This document shows, piece by piece, positions 31,120 to 39,268 of a stretch of DNA of 64,000 bases (positions are counted from its first letter, which is position 1; each line of letters begins with the position of its first letter). Where the stretch lies: the IMG/VR virus record IMGVR_UViG_3300046694_000315, positions 1-64,000 of that record. One strand, given 5' to 3'. The notes below the pieces were generated by a model that worked only from the letters and a program-made list of their open reading frames with translations, was not told the origin of the DNA and did not search any database. The translations under genes and the position numbers were made by a program. Origin of the DNA: a virus.

Positions 31120-31983
31120 TCAACCTCCAAGGAGGCTGACGACCGGTCCCAGGACGCCGTTGATCACGGTGCCGACTGCTCCGGGGTGGTTCGTTGCCGT
31201 TGCCGACGGGCTGGGCGCCGCAGCGGGCACTTTCACCGTATGCGCCGGAGCCTTGGAGGGCGCGGCGGACGGCGAAGGGGTGGCAGTCACCTTGCGGTGC
31301 TTGCCCGTGGGCGCTGTGGTGGTGGCCTTCTCCGGCTTGGTGGTCGTCTTGGCGTGCTTGCCCTTCGCGCGGGTCTCCTGCGTGTAGGTCGACGCGGCCG
31401 GATGGTCCAGCGGGACGGCGGGGCGGTCGGACATCTCGCGGACGTCGTCGGTATCCACGTCATCGGAGATGAGGTCGGGTCGGTCCACCGGGTGATGGGC
31501 GTGGTGCTCGCCCTCTTCGGCCGCATAGGAGCACAGACCTATGGCGAAGGGGGCCGCCACGGTCGCGGCCAGGGCCAGGAAGGCCCGCTTGAACAGGGGA
31601 CGCTTGGGGCGGCGCCGGGAACCCTTCACCGGCTCCGGCGGGGCGTCAGGTATCTCCAGGGGAAGGTCCGCAGGCTCTTCCTCGGGGAACCAGAAGCCGA
31701 ACTCCTGGCGGTCTTCGAGCCAGCCGAAGCACAGCTCCCCGTCCTCGACCATCTGGAGCAGTTCCTCGGTTACTTCGTCGTCTTCCTCGGAAGCGTTGTC
31801 AAGGCCGTAGAAGTCCGGGAGGGCATCCTCGTGAGGAACGTCTTCCTTGTCGCGGACGAACGGAAGGTAGTCGGGTTCTGGACGCGTGGGGGTGTCGTCC
31901 AGGCTCCTTCCGAATAGGCGGCGCAGTTCGCGGACATCCTGTTCCCCTGTGTCGTCCGCACCGTCGCGCCTAGTGGTGTTCAT
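31120..31983 (-). CDS. Membrane protein with acidic cytoplasmic and Thr/Pro-rich external parts
   Basis: A 287-residue protein. The first 115 residues are strongly acidic (FWFPEEEPADLPLEIPDAPP). A basic stretch (SRRRPKRPLFKR) precedes one membrane helix near residues 132-155. A His-rich segment and a long Thr/Pro/Ala/Lys-rich C-terminal part follow, likely outside the cell. Could be an anti-sigma-like, superinfection or wall-spanning protein; function unknown. Confidence 0.6.
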   Translation of the reverse strand: MNTTRRDGADDTGEQDVRELRRLFGRSLDDTPTRPEPDYLPFVRDKEDVPHEDALPDFYGLDNASEEDDEVTEELLQMVEDGELCFGWLEDRQEFGFWFPEEEPADLPLEIPDAPPEPVKGSRRRPKRPLFKRAFLALAATVAAPFAIGLCSYAAEEGEHHAHHPVDRPDLISDDVDTDDVREMSDRPAVPLDHPAASTYTQETRAKGKHAKTTTKPEKATTTAPTGKHRKVTATPSPSAAPSKAPAHTVKVPAAAPSPSATATNHPGAVGTVINGVLGPVVSLLGG

Positions 31984-32009
31984 GTTCGTTACGTGCCCCT
32001 CCTACCCGG

Positions 32010-32039
32010 ACACACGCGTGGATGAGGGTTCGCGTGTGT
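32010..32039. promoter_or_regulatory. Inverted repeat upstream of the membrane protein gene
   Basis: ACACACGCG-12 nt-CGCGTGTGT, 27 nt before the start at 31983. Candidate operator or attenuator. The rest of 32040-32400 is relatively AT-rich with a TGACCTAGATCACA near-palindrome around 32330 and no convincing gene. Confidence 0.45.
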
Positions 32040-32407
32040 GATCAGCTCGTACCTGGGTGGCAAAGATCACGGATGGAGGCGTTCGAACTGCCTAACAGGC
32101 AGGTCGCGTGGGGACGCTGGCCGTGTGATCGCGGGTCAACCAGTTGTTGAAAGGTAGCACCGGTAACACACAGGAACCAGAGTTCGCACAACTTCGGAAA
32201 CGGTGTTGCTTTACTATTCAACGGCGTTTCTTGGGCGTTTCTTTGCCTCTGCTAGTACAACTCATTGTGTTACCGCAGGTTACCTGCACTAAGCACGTAC
32301 GGTTCGGTATGTGTGAACGTTCAGTGTGGTGACCTAGATCACAGAGTAATTTCGGCCAAGCGGGAAGACCGTGTCGACATCTTGTCAAGCTACCATCAGG
32401 TACGACT

Positions 32408-32441
32408 TGACCCCGCCACGGGATGCCGTAGCGGGGTCAGG
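32408..32441. terminator. Terminator
   Basis: TGACCCCGC / GCGGGGTCA stem downstream of the polynucleotide kinase gene. Confidence 0.75.
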
Positions 32442-32476
32442 AGTCAATACCTCAGATTTCAGATAGTGAACTGCGG

Positions 32477-33403
32477 TCAGAAGGCTCCAGGAGCCACCTG
32501 AAGGCACCGCAGACCGAGCAGGCGCCACATCTCCACGACCTGGTCACGGTCGTCGAGGACGAACCACACGTTGTAGAACGGCTCGATCTTCGCCCGGTAG
32601 ATCTCCTCCTTGACGACCGAGTCCTTGCGCATGTCGTCTGGCGCCCGCATGTGCAGGTACGCCTCCCGCGTCCACTTGCCCACGTGCAGTTCCAGCCAGG
32701 CCCGCGTCTGGTCGTAGCAGCAGCCGTCACGGCCGGACAGGAACACGATCTCCGCGCCGCTGTCCCGCAGGGTGTTCACCAGGTCGATGACCTCGCTGAT
32801 CGGCTCGTCCTCGCCGACCCGGTCCCACTCGAACGGGCTGCGGCCGACCATCCGCGCCAGCGTGCCGTCGATGTCGACCAGGACCATGTTCGGCTTCGCC
32901 GGGTCGTACGGGGGCGCCTCGGCAGGCTTCGGGGCCAGGTACTGGTTGTACATGTCCCGGATGACCTTCTCGCCGACGCTCCGATCCCGCTGGAGGTCAC
33001 GCTTGATGCAGGTATGAAGCGGCACGGCCGTGTGGTCGGAGACCTTGAACTCCGCACCGTGGTACGCGGCCAGCCGCCGCAGTTCCTTCTCGTGGTTGGG
33101 GTTGAGGTTGGTGTCGTCCACGATGACGCTCACGCCGTCGCCCAGGAACGCCTCGACGAGGGCGTTGCGGGCCCGCACGACCCGGCGTTCGTTCTTCCCG
33201 TGCCAGACGCTGTCGTGCAGCATCGTGCGCAGGTCGTCCTTGTTGATCCGGACCAGCGTGCCGGGCTGGGCCTTGGCCACGATCCGCTTCGCCTCGGTGC
33301 TCTTGCCGGAGCCGGGCAGTCCCTTGGTCATGGTCAGCGTCAGCATCGTCACGGGCTTCTCCTTGTTCTTCGGGCCGCAGCACCTGCACTTGTAGGTGCT
33401 CAC
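32477..33403 (-). CDS. Polynucleotide kinase-phosphatase (T4 Pnkp-like)
   Basis: A 308-residue protein. The kinase half has KGLPGSGKST (Walker A) near residue 30 and RVVRARNALVEAFLGDG. The C-terminal HAD phosphatase half has VLVDIDGTLARM (DxDGT) and IVFLSGRDGCCYDQT. It would repair RNA ends left by anticodon nucleases. GTG at 33403 overlaps the upstream stop (GTGA) and adds a CRCCG segment; ATG at 33346 is the alternative. The motif copy Leu-His-Thr in VPLHTCIKRD falls where such kinases typically have another residue pair between Leu and Cys. Confidence 0.88.
   Translation of the reverse strand: MSTYKCRCCGPKNKEKPVTMLTLTMTKGLPGSGKSTEAKRIVAKAQPGTLVRINKDDLRTMLHDSVWHGKNERRVVRARNALVEAFLGDGVSVIVDDTNLNPNHEKELRRLAAYHGAEFKVSDHTAVPLHTCIKRDLQRDRSVGEKVIRDMYNQYLAPKPAEAPPYDPAKPNMVLVDIDGTLARMVGRSPFEWDRVGEDEPISEVIDLVNTLRDSGAEIVFLSGRDGCCYDQTRAWLELHVGKWTREAYLHMRAPDDMRKDSVVKEEIYRAKIEPFYNVWFVLDDRDQVVEMWRLLGLRCLQVAPGAF
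33011..33019 (-). repeat. Dispersed CTTCATA motif copy
   Basis: CTT CAT ACC, Leu-His-Thr, polynucleotide kinase domain. Confidence 0.8.
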
Positions 33404-33699
33404 TGGCAGCACCCGTCGCAGCCGTGCAGGCCCTCGTAGGGGTGGTAGTCCTCGCCCTGGATCAGGCGCTTGTAGGCGAGGTCGTCCGGGTCGGGGTGAC
33501 CCACGCCGTGGGGACAGGTCCGCTCCATCAGCGCCCGGTCCATGCGGAAGTGCTGGGGGAAGGCGGCCATGGAGTGGGCGGAGGGGTTGTGAACGCAGCA
33601 GTGGCGGCCGATGCAGTCCTTGCGGGGGTGGGCGAGGATCTCCTCCCCGCCCACCAGCTCGGCCCGCTCGAACCACCCGCCGAAGTCGTCGGGCTCCAT
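33400..33699 (-). CDS. Cys/His-rich protein between RNA-repair genes
   Basis: A 99-residue protein with many Cys and His: KDCIGRHCCVHNPSAH, TCPHGVGH, GLHGCDGCCQ at the end. Probably binds one or two metal ions. Coupled at both ends to the RNA ligase and kinase genes, so it likely belongs to RNA repair. No family recognised. Confidence 0.6.
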   Translation of the reverse strand: MEPDDFGGWFERAELVGGEEILAHPRKDCIGRHCCVHNPSAHSMAAFPQHFRMDRALMERTCPHGVGHPDPDDLAYKRLIQGEDYHPYEGLHGCDGCCQ

Positions 33700-34799
33700 C
33701 AGGCAGCCGCCTCCGGGACCGACGCGAACGGGACCTCGTAGGCGGGCTTGACCCGCTTCCACACCCGCGAGGTGATGTCCTGGCCGCCGTACAGGCCGAA
33801 CAGGATGTCCCTGTAGGGGCTCTCGCAGGCCAGGAGGGCGAACTCCTTGCGGCGCTTCTGCGCGTCGTCCTCCGGCCTCACCAGGCGGCGCAGGATCCAG
33901 TCGAACTCCTCGCGTGCCTCCACCAGGGTGTCGGTGTAGGCCGCCTGCAAGGCGCTGACCTTCGCGCGGACCCAGTCGTAGAACTCGTCCGGGACGCTGT
34001 CGATGATCGCCTCGATCCCGTCGCCCTCGACCAGCGCCTCCCACAGGGTGAGCGTCGAGGTGTTCGTCAGGATGCGGTGCAGCCGCACGTACTCGTCGAA
34101 CTTGAACTTCACCCGCAGGTCGTGGCCGGGGAAGTGGACGACGAAGCCCTCCTGGTTCTCCTCCTGCGGCGCCGCCAGCACCTCGGAGAGGGACTCGAAG
34201 CCGACCGGCTGGTTGACCGGCCCCGGCCAGTCGTAGGGCCCCCACGGCAGCGAGCGACCGGTCTGGGTGTCGACCACCGCGAGCAGGACCAGGTCGTCCA
34301 GGCCCTTGTAGTCGACGACGATCCGGTTGGACGGGAAGACGATCTCGAAGAGGTACGTCAGACCCAGGATCGGCTCGAACGTCGGGTAGCGCGTCTCCAG
34401 GATCTTGTTCGCGTGCTGCGCCTGCGGGCTGGTGAAGGAGCCCCGCGTGGCGATGCGGAACTCCCCGGTATGAAGCAGGTAGCCGACGCCCAAGGAGCCG
34501 TCCCACTTCACGTACGTCTTGACCGGCTCGTTGATCAGTCGCGCCTGCTGGTCGGCGGGGATCTGCGACCAGTTGAAGAACTTCTCGAACGGCCGGGCCA
34601 CGACCTTCTCGGTGGTCGTGTCGATGATCAGACCCCGGGTCTTCTTGGTGACCTCGTTCCACTCGTTGTCGAACTGCGCCTTGTTCGTGTAGTTGAAGAT
34701 GGCCCGGCTGCCGTCGGGGTGGGTCTGGTGGCGGACGTAGCCCTTGGTGATGTTGTCGAGCAGGGCCTTCTCCGGAAGGACGTCGTACAGGTGCACCAT
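33699..34799 (-). CDS. RNA ligase (T4 Rnl1-like)
   Basis: A 366-residue nucleotidyltransferase. Motif I is KWDGSLG, preceded by FEKFFNW; motif III-like segment is LFEIVFPSNRIVV; motif IV is EGFVVHFPG; motif V is RVKFKFDEYVRLH. It joins RNA ends using ATP, paired with the nearby kinase-phosphatase to restore cut tRNAs. Motif copy: Leu-His-Thr in YLLHTGEFRIATRGSF, within a conserved beta hairpin just after motif I. Confidence 0.88.
   Translation of the reverse strand: MVHLYDVLPEKALLDNITKGYVRHQTHPDGSRAIFNYTNKAQFDNEWNEVTKKTRGLIIDTTTEKVVARPFEKFFNWSQIPADQQARLINEPVKTYVKWDGSLGVGYLLHTGEFRIATRGSFTSPQAQHANKILETRYPTFEPILGLTYLFEIVFPSNRIVVDYKGLDDLVLLAVVDTQTGRSLPWGPYDWPGPVNQPVGFESLSEVLAAPQEENQEGFVVHFPGHDLRVKFKFDEYVRLHRILTNTSTLTLWEALVEGDGIEAIIDSVPDEFYDWVRAKVSALQAAYTDTLVEAREEFDWILRRLVRPEDDAQKRRKEFALLACESPYRDILFGLYGGQDITSRVWKRVKPAYEVPFASVPEAAA
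34467..34475 (-). repeat. Dispersed CTTCATA motif copy
   Basis: CTT CAT ACC, Leu-His-Thr, RNA ligase. Confidence 0.8.
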
Positions 34800-34823
34800 G
34801 TGTGCGCTCCTCGGTGGTGGTGG

Positions 34824-35045
34824 TCAGATGCGCTGGTCGATGGCGGCCACGACGCGCTGGGCGAAGTTCTCGTAGGCGCTGTCCGGCAGGTTCAGTCCGA
34901 ACCACTTCTTCGCCTCAAGGGCGACGATCTCGACGGCGGCCTCGCGCTGCTCTCCCTGGCGCTTGAGCCAGTCCTGGGCGGCGCTCTCGCGGGGGATGAC
35001 GAGGTGGCCGAGGTACATGGTGGGGCGGTCGTCCGTGGCGGTCAT
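34824..35045 (-). CDS. Hypothetical protein
   Basis: A 73-residue helical protein (MTATDDRPTMYLGHLVIPRE, then AAVEIVALEAKKWFGLNL). No family recognised. In the operon upstream of the RNA ligase. Confidence 0.5.
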   Translation of the reverse strand: MTATDDRPTMYLGHLVIPRESAAQDWLKRQGEQREAAVEIVALEAKKWFGLNLPDSAYENFAQRVVAAIDQRI

Positions 35046-35047
35046 GT

Positions 35048-35458
35048 TCAGCCCTTCTTCGCGGCCTTCTTGGCCTTCTTGTTCTTCTTGTTCTTCTTGG
35101 CCTTGCGGTCCCGCTGGTCGAGGTCGGTCTCGACGTCGCTCAGGGCCTCGTCCAACTTCTCGATGAAGAGGTAGACGGCGCCCTTGAGGCGGTCGGCCTT
35201 CGCGCGGGCGTTCTCCAGGTCCTTGCGGAGCTGGTCGCGGTCTTCCTCGGTGTTCGTCTGGCCGTAGACACCGAAGTCGAGAGTCACGCTGCGGGAGCAG
35301 TCCTGTATCTGGAGCGTGGCGCCGAAGTCCAGGTAGTCGTCGCTGGCGTCGCCGTCGTTGATCTCCGCGAGCACCGCGCCGAGGCCGTGGTGGCCCTGGT
35401 TGTTCAGGAACTCGCGGATGTAGAGGCGGCGCTGCTCGTCGGTGGTGGCGGTGCTCAT
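35048..35458 (-). CDS. Hypothetical protein with Lys-rich tail
   Basis: A 136-residue protein; the first 80 residues are beta-rich (ATLQIQDCSRSVTLDFGVYG), followed by a coiled coil and a C-terminal tail of Lys, Asn and Ala (about 20 residues) likely to bind nucleic acid. First gene of the RNA-ligase operon. No family recognised. Confidence 0.55.
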   Translation of the reverse strand: MSTATTDEQRRLYIREFLNNQGHHGLGAVLAEINDGDASDDYLDFGATLQIQDCSRSVTLDFGVYGQTNTEEDRDQLRKDLENARAKADRLKGAVYLFIEKLDEALSDVETDLDQRDRKAKKNKKNKKAKKAAKKG

Positions 35459-35601
35459 GTTGCGGCTCCTAGCAGGTGTTGCTCTAGCGCCGGGTGGGGC
35501 GCCTTCCAATAACCAAGAACCTATAACGAGGAAGACGTAATCGCAAGCGGTTTCGCTCAAGCGATTTACAAGCAACACTATGGCGCGCATCACACAACAC
35601 G

Positions 35602-35640
35602 AAGACCCCCGCCGGGAGGGTGTCCCGAAGGGGGTCTTCG
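35602..35640. terminator. Terminator
   Basis: GAAGACCCCC / AGGGGGTCTTC stem after the nucleotidyltransferase gene ending at 35653. The AT-richer stretch 35500-35590 probably holds the promoter of the operon to its left (TTGCGA and TATAGG-like elements). Confidence 0.75.
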
Positions 35641-35652
35641 CAGGTCAGGCCG

Positions 35653-36306
35653 CTACAGCCGCCGCACGTAGTTGATGAAGTCCTGGAGCCGGTCCGTCCG
35701 AGGCTGCGCTGGAAGGATCCCGACGCGGTCGTTGAAGGTGTCGAAAGCCTTCCAGAACTCCTTCTCGATCTGCTCGGCGGTCATCTCGTCGAACGCCCAG
35801 TAGAACTCCGGGTCCGGCACCTTCACCGTCAGCGTGCCGAAGTCGAGCAACTGCTGGCCCTGCCGCAGCAGACGGAAGCAGTGCCGGGCGTGCTTCGCCA
35901 CACGCTTCTGTCGGCCGTCGTTGGCCAGCTCCTGCTTGATGCGCTTGATCTGACCCATGGCGTACCCGCCGTACGCCGAGCGCACGTAGGGCTCAGAGAG
36001 GAAATCCTCCCGGATGTCGAGGAGCCACTCCCCCTCCCAGGACTGCTGCTCGTACTCCTCCAGGTACATCAGATCAATGACCGTCGGGTTGCACTTCAGC
36101 GCGAGGTTCACGTACTTGCCGACCTCGTGCAGGGTGACGTCCGGAGCCGTGGACACGAGCGAGTCCTGGTGCTTGGCACCAATACGGAAGAACTCCGGAG
36201 TCGGACGGATGAAGATGCCCAGCCGGTCGATGTCCGACCCGGGCCGGGCCAGGCCGAAGGCAGTCGAGCCCACGACCCCGCTCAGCAGAATGTTCGGCGT
36301 CGTCAT
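35653..36306 (-). CDS. RlaP-like nucleotidyltransferase
   Basis: A 217-residue protein starting MTTPNILLSGVVGSTAFGLA and RPGSDIDRLGIFI: the GS and DxD motifs of polymerase-beta type nucleotidyltransferases, in the arrangement of RlaP, a family linked to RNA-repair operons. Its helical C-terminal half has KHARHCFRLLRQGQQLL. The start overlaps the preceding stop (TGATG). Works probably with the kinase and ligase 1-3 kb away. Confidence 0.8.
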   Translation of the reverse strand: MTTPNILLSGVVGSTAFGLARPGSDIDRLGIFIRPTPEFFRIGAKHQDSLVSTAPDVTLHEVGKYVNLALKCNPTVIDLMYLEEYEQQSWEGEWLLDIREDFLSEPYVRSAYGGYAMGQIKRIKQELANDGRQKRVAKHARHCFRLLRQGQQLLDFGTLTVKVPDPEFYWAFDEMTAEQIEKEFWKAFDTFNDRVGILPAQPRTDRLQDFINYVRRL

Positions 36307-36824
36307 CAGAACCAGTAGTCCTCAGACGGGTCGTCGCGGCCGTCGGTCTCCATGGCCTCGGCGGACTCCTCATACGTCGCCAGCGCCTCCTCCAGCGCCC
36401 TTCCCCACGTCTGTCCCTGGTCCTGCTCGACCTGAGCCACGGTGAGCAAGGCGAGCGTCTCGTTGTCGACCCTGAGATGCCCCTCCTCGACCAGGCTCTG
36501 GACCTCCGTGATGGTGCTGTCCGTGGCCGCCAGGTCCTCGTACGTCACGCCCTTGTAGGACAGCACGTAGCCGACCATGCAGGACGGCGCCTTGTCGGCC
36601 GGGCTGAAGTAGACGCACGGATTGGCGCCCGTCTCCGGGTCCAGGGGAGGCGCGTAGACGTAATCCTCCCCGCGCTCCTTCACTGCGCGGCCCAGCAGTT
36701 CCTTCGCCTCGTCCAGGGAGATCTCGACGGTGGCGGGCTTGGGCTTGGGGGTCTCGGCCTCCGGGGTATGAAGCGCGTCGTCGAGGGAGGGAACGGAGTC
36801 GATGATCTCGGTGAAGTTGAGCAT
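36306..36824 (-). CDS. Hypothetical protein with a dispersed-motif copy
   Basis: A 172-residue acidic protein. Residues 17-19 are Leu-His-Thr (CTT CAT ACC) in DDALHTPEAETPKPKP, a linker-like N-terminal part. The middle has ANPCVYFSPADKAPSCMVGY with two Cys. Translationally coupled to the RlaP-like gene. No family recognised. Confidence 0.55.
   Translation of the reverse strand: MLNFTEIIDSVPSLDDALHTPEAETPKPKPATVEISLDEAKELLGRAVKERGEDYVYAPPLDPETGANPCVYFSPADKAPSCMVGYVLSYKGVTYEDLAATDSTITEVQSLVEEGHLRVDNETLALLTVAQVEQDQGQTWGRALEEALATYEESAEAMETDGRDDPSEDYWF
36765..36773 (-). repeat. Dispersed CTTCATA motif copy
   Basis: CTT CAT ACC, Leu-His-Thr, gene at 36306. Confidence 0.8.
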
Positions 36825-36850
36825 GGCGTTCTCGTTTCGTGTGGTGTTGG

Positions 36851-36994
36851 TCAGCCGTTGATGAGGTGGGCCGCGATGTAGAGCCCGGCGGCGACGCACA
36901 GGACGCGGAAGATGACGCGCCCGAGGGACTGGAACCACAGGTCGGCCTTCGACGGCCTCGGGCACGGGGCGTGGTTCTGGTCGAGGTTCTTCAC
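36851..36994 (-). CDS. Small membrane protein
   Basis: A 47-residue protein, MKNLDQNHAPCPRPSKADLW, then one membrane helix (GRVIFRVLCVAAGLYIAAHL). GTG start with AAAGG 7 nt upstream. Function unknown. Confidence 0.55.
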   Translation of the reverse strand: MKNLDQNHAPCPRPSKADLWFQSLGRVIFRVLCVAAGLYIAAHLING

Positions 36995-37004
36995 GGGATG
37001 CCTT

Positions 37005-37124
37005 TCAGGAGCAGTCGAATTCGGGGGCGTCGGTCTCCGGCTCTTCGTCCAGGGCGACGCCGTTGATGAAGATGACGTCGCCGACGTCGATGCCGACGTG
37101 TTCCAGCAGGGAACGGATGCTCAC
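37005..37124 (-). CDS. Tiny acidic protein
   Basis: A 39-residue protein (VSIRSLLEHVGIDVGDVIFI then NGVALDEEPETDAPEFDCS). GTG start with AAGGAGG 4 nt upstream, a strong site. Function unknown. Confidence 0.6.
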   Translation of the reverse strand: MSIRSLLEHVGIDVGDVIFINGVALDEEPETDAPEFDCS

Positions 37125-37176
37125 TGGTCCTCCTTGGGGAGCGGTGGGGCCCGGCGTTCCGAGCCCCACCGAGACG

Positions 37177-37863
37177 TCACAGAGACGCGGGGTTGAACAG
37201 GTTGCGTCCGCTGTCGTCCTTCGAGACAGGGGTGAGTTTGCCCCTGTCGACCCATGTGGTGATCGTGCTCGGACTCACCTCAAGGATCTTGGCCAGCTCC
37301 CTGGCCGTGACCAGGGTGACCTCGCTGCTGTCTCGCCGCTGTCTCAGCACTCCCGCCAGCCGGTGGAAGGTGAGCGCGGCCAGGTGCGTACCGAGCGCGA
37401 TGCAGATGGTCGGGGCGGCCGACGCGAGGATCACGTGCCCCCACGTCGTCGCCGCTGACTGCCCGGTCACCCTGGCGTACGCGGAGCCGTGAGCGACGTT
37501 GAGGACGAGTGAGACAGCGGTGAGACCGACCACCGTGCCGATCGCCCACCGGTATCCCGGGGAGCCGACCAACGCCAGCGAGGCCACCACCCCCAGGCCG
37601 TCGAGACCGTCGATGACCAGAGGGTAGAACTGCCGCACCTCGTGCAGGCCGATCCCATCGGCGGTGTCTCGAAGGGGCACCCAGCTCACCCTCATACCGA
37701 CCAGCGCCACGAACGCCAGCGCCACCAGGATCGTGGTGAACCCGATGACCAGACCGGTCGCGTGCAGGCCCGTGAGCGGGTGAGACGAGGGTGAGACAGC
37801 CCCCGTCTCACGGTTACTCGCACGTCTTGCTCGCCAGCTCTGGATACGATTCGGGAGTCCCAT
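37177..37863 (-). CDS. DUF2637-like membrane protein fused to excisionase-type HTH
   Basis: A 228-residue protein. Four membrane helices lie between about residues 33 and 165 (LVIGFTTILVALAFVALVGM and following), as in the DUF2637/Spd-type membrane proteins of actinobacterial mobile elements. The last 45 residues (LVTARELAKILEVSPSTITT, then WVDRGKLTPVSKDDSGR) are an excisionase/MerR-type winged HTH. A membrane-tethered DNA-binding protein or transfer/excision factor is likely. Confidence 0.7.
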   Translation of the reverse strand: MGLPNRIQSWRARRASNRETGAVSPSSHPLTGLHATGLVIGFTTILVALAFVALVGMRVSWVPLRDTADGIGLHEVRQFYPLVIDGLDGLGVVASLALVGSPGYRWAIGTVVGLTAVSLVLNVAHGSAYARVTGQSAATTWGHVILASAAPTICIALGTHLAALTFHRLAGVLRQRRDSSEVTLVTARELAKILEVSPSTITTWVDRGKLTPVSKDDSGRNLFNPASL

Positions 37864-37888
37864 GGAGAGTCGATACCTCTCGTAGGTG

Positions 37889-37919
37889 GGACAGGTGCCC
37901 AGTGGGATGCACCCCGCTG
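37889..37919. terminator. Hairpin before the DUF2637-like gene
   Basis: GGTGCCCAG / CTGGGCACC arms near 37892 and 37914 between the gene ending at 37937 and the start at 37863. Probable terminator. Confidence 0.55.
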
Positions 37920-37936
37920 GGCACCCGCATACCCGA

Positions 37937-38206
37937 CTAGGTATGAAGCCGTTCACGCTCGTCGAGATAGTCCGAGACGCCGTTGTCCCAGAACGGACCG
38001 AACACGTACTGCGCCGTCGCGTCGTACAGCGCGCTGCTGGCGACCGCCCCGCCATGAGGCAGCAGCTCCTCCGCCTGGACCGAGTTCTGCCGACCGGTGA
38101 GCAACGCCACCAACGCGGCCTCGTCAGCCGACAGCCGGAGCGTCACCGCCTCGGGCGACCCGTCGTCTCGGAACTCGATGCTCTTGACCAAGGCCATCTC
38201 GGCCAT
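37937..38206 (-). CDS. Hypothetical protein ending in Leu-His-Thr
   Basis: An 89-residue protein (LVKSIEFRDDGSPEAVTLRL at the start). Its last three codons are CTT CAT ACC followed by TAG, so the dispersed motif forms the extreme C-terminus. No family recognised. Confidence 0.5.
   Translation of the reverse strand: MAEMALVKSIEFRDDGSPEAVTLRLSADEAALVALLTGRQNSVQAEELLPHGGAVASSALYDATAQYVFGPFWDNGVSDYLDERERLHT
37940..37948 (-). repeat. Dispersed CTTCATA motif copy
   Basis: CTT CAT ACC then stop TAG, gene at 37937. Confidence 0.8.
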
Positions 38207-38299
38207 CTCCTCTTCTTGTGCTCCGTCCGGGACAGCTCCCGGTACCGGTCCAGTACTCGTTGCTCGAACTTGCTCAGGTGTCTCAGCGGCGCTCCCGCC

Positions 38300-38674
38300 T
38301 CATCGGTCGTTCAGGGAGATCTCGATGCTGTTGCCGGACTTCGGGTGGAGAAGCAGGCTGCTGCTGCCGTGGACCGTCAGCCGGTTGTCCTCTTGCAGCG
38401 TCACGTGGAAGTACGACCACCAGTCCGGGTGGCGCTCCGGCTTGTACCGGAACTCGATCGGCGTCCACTGGTCGACCGCGAGGCGGCGCCGGTTCACGCT
38501 GTGCGGGTCGATGACGACGGGGGCGTTCTCCGCGACGTCGTTGTTGAGCAAGGCCCGCACGGAGGCCAGCTCCTGCTCCAGCCGGATGATCCGCTCACCC
38601 CTCGCACGAAGTCGGTCCTTCACCCACTTCGGCAGGCGCTCGAACCTCGGGTCCTCTTCGATCGGCGTGTTCAC
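38300..38674 (-). CDS. Hypothetical protein
   Basis: A 124-residue protein with an N-terminal coiled coil (DRLRARGERIIRLEQELASV) and a C-terminal beta-rich domain (WSYFHVTLQEDNRLTVHGSS). No family recognised. Confidence 0.55.
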   Translation of the reverse strand: MNTPIEEDPRFERLPKWVKDRLRARGERIIRLEQELASVRALLNNDVAENAPVVIDPHSVNRRRLAVDQWTPIEFRYKPERHPDWWSYFHVTLQEDNRLTVHGSSSLLLHPKSGNSIEISLNDR

Positions 38675-38702
38675 GGCTGCTCCTTGTAACGTTGGGCCGG
38701 GC

Positions 38703-38742
38703 CCCGGTGGCCGCCCGCACTAGACCTGCGGACGGCCACCGG
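38703..38742 (-). terminator. Terminator
   Basis: CCCCGGTGGCCG / CGGCCACCGGGG stem after the gene ending at 38752. Confidence 0.8.
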
Positions 38743-38751
38743 GGTTTCCTG

Positions 38752-38907
38752 CTAGCTGCGGTCGGCGCACTTCTCGCCGTTGGGGCACTCCTCGCGCGGG
38801 AAGCCATCCCCGCACAGGCTCGGGTCGATACCGATACCGGCGCCCAGCTCACCCAGTTCCAGCGGGCCTTCGTCCTGCACCCACCGGTCGGCGCTGTTCT
38901 CGTACAT
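38752..38907 (-). CDS. Tiny Cys-containing protein
   Basis: A 51-residue protein with LCGDGFPREECPNGEKCADR, three Cys that could bind metal. Its ATG overlaps the previous stop (TGATG). Function unknown. Confidence 0.6.
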   Translation of the reverse strand: MYENSADRWVQDEGPLELGELGAGIGIDPSLCGDGFPREECPNGEKCADRS

Positions 38908-39164
38908 CAGATGTCCGCCTTCTCCAGTCGCTCCCAGACCGGGCCCCAGCCGTCGCGGGTACCGTCCAGCAGGCCCGAGGCCTTGATGACGTAGTCCCGG
39001 TGCAGGGAGCGGTTCTCCAGGAGGCCATCCTCGGTGAGCACGTCCCCACGCCAGGCGCCGGACGACCCCTGCGTGACCGAGCGGATGATCCCCGGGGCCA
39101 GGGAGTGGTTGTACATGATCGAGACACGGTCGCCGACCCTGTACGGTGCGCGCTGCTGAGCCAT
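38907..39164 (-). CDS. Hypothetical SH3-like protein
   Basis: An 85-residue protein with YRVGDRVSIMYNHSLAPGII and GAWRGDVLTEDG, a beta-barrel-like pattern seen in small SH3-type folds. First gene after the promoter at 39206. Family uncertain. Confidence 0.55.
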   Translation of the reverse strand: MAQQRAPYRVGDRVSIMYNHSLAPGIIRSVTQGSSGAWRGDVLTEDGLLENRSLHRDYVIKASGLLDGTRDGWGPVWERLEKADI

Positions 39165-39205
39165 GGTTCCTCCTTCTGCGTTACTGCTTCCGAAGCAGTA
39201 AGAGG

Positions 39206-39235
39206 AATCTATCCGGCGCCACTACGTCTCGTCAA
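39206..39235 (-). promoter_or_regulatory. Promoter, TTGACA family
   Basis: TTGACG-18 nt-TAGATT, 42 nt upstream of the start at 39164. Confidence 0.7.
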
Positions 39236-39268
39236 GCCATATCGCCAACTGACTTTCCAAGCATGAAG

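Noticed and set aside
38207-38299. A possible small gene in the 92-nt gap
   Set aside because: An open basic frame exists on the minus strand but has no usable start codon.
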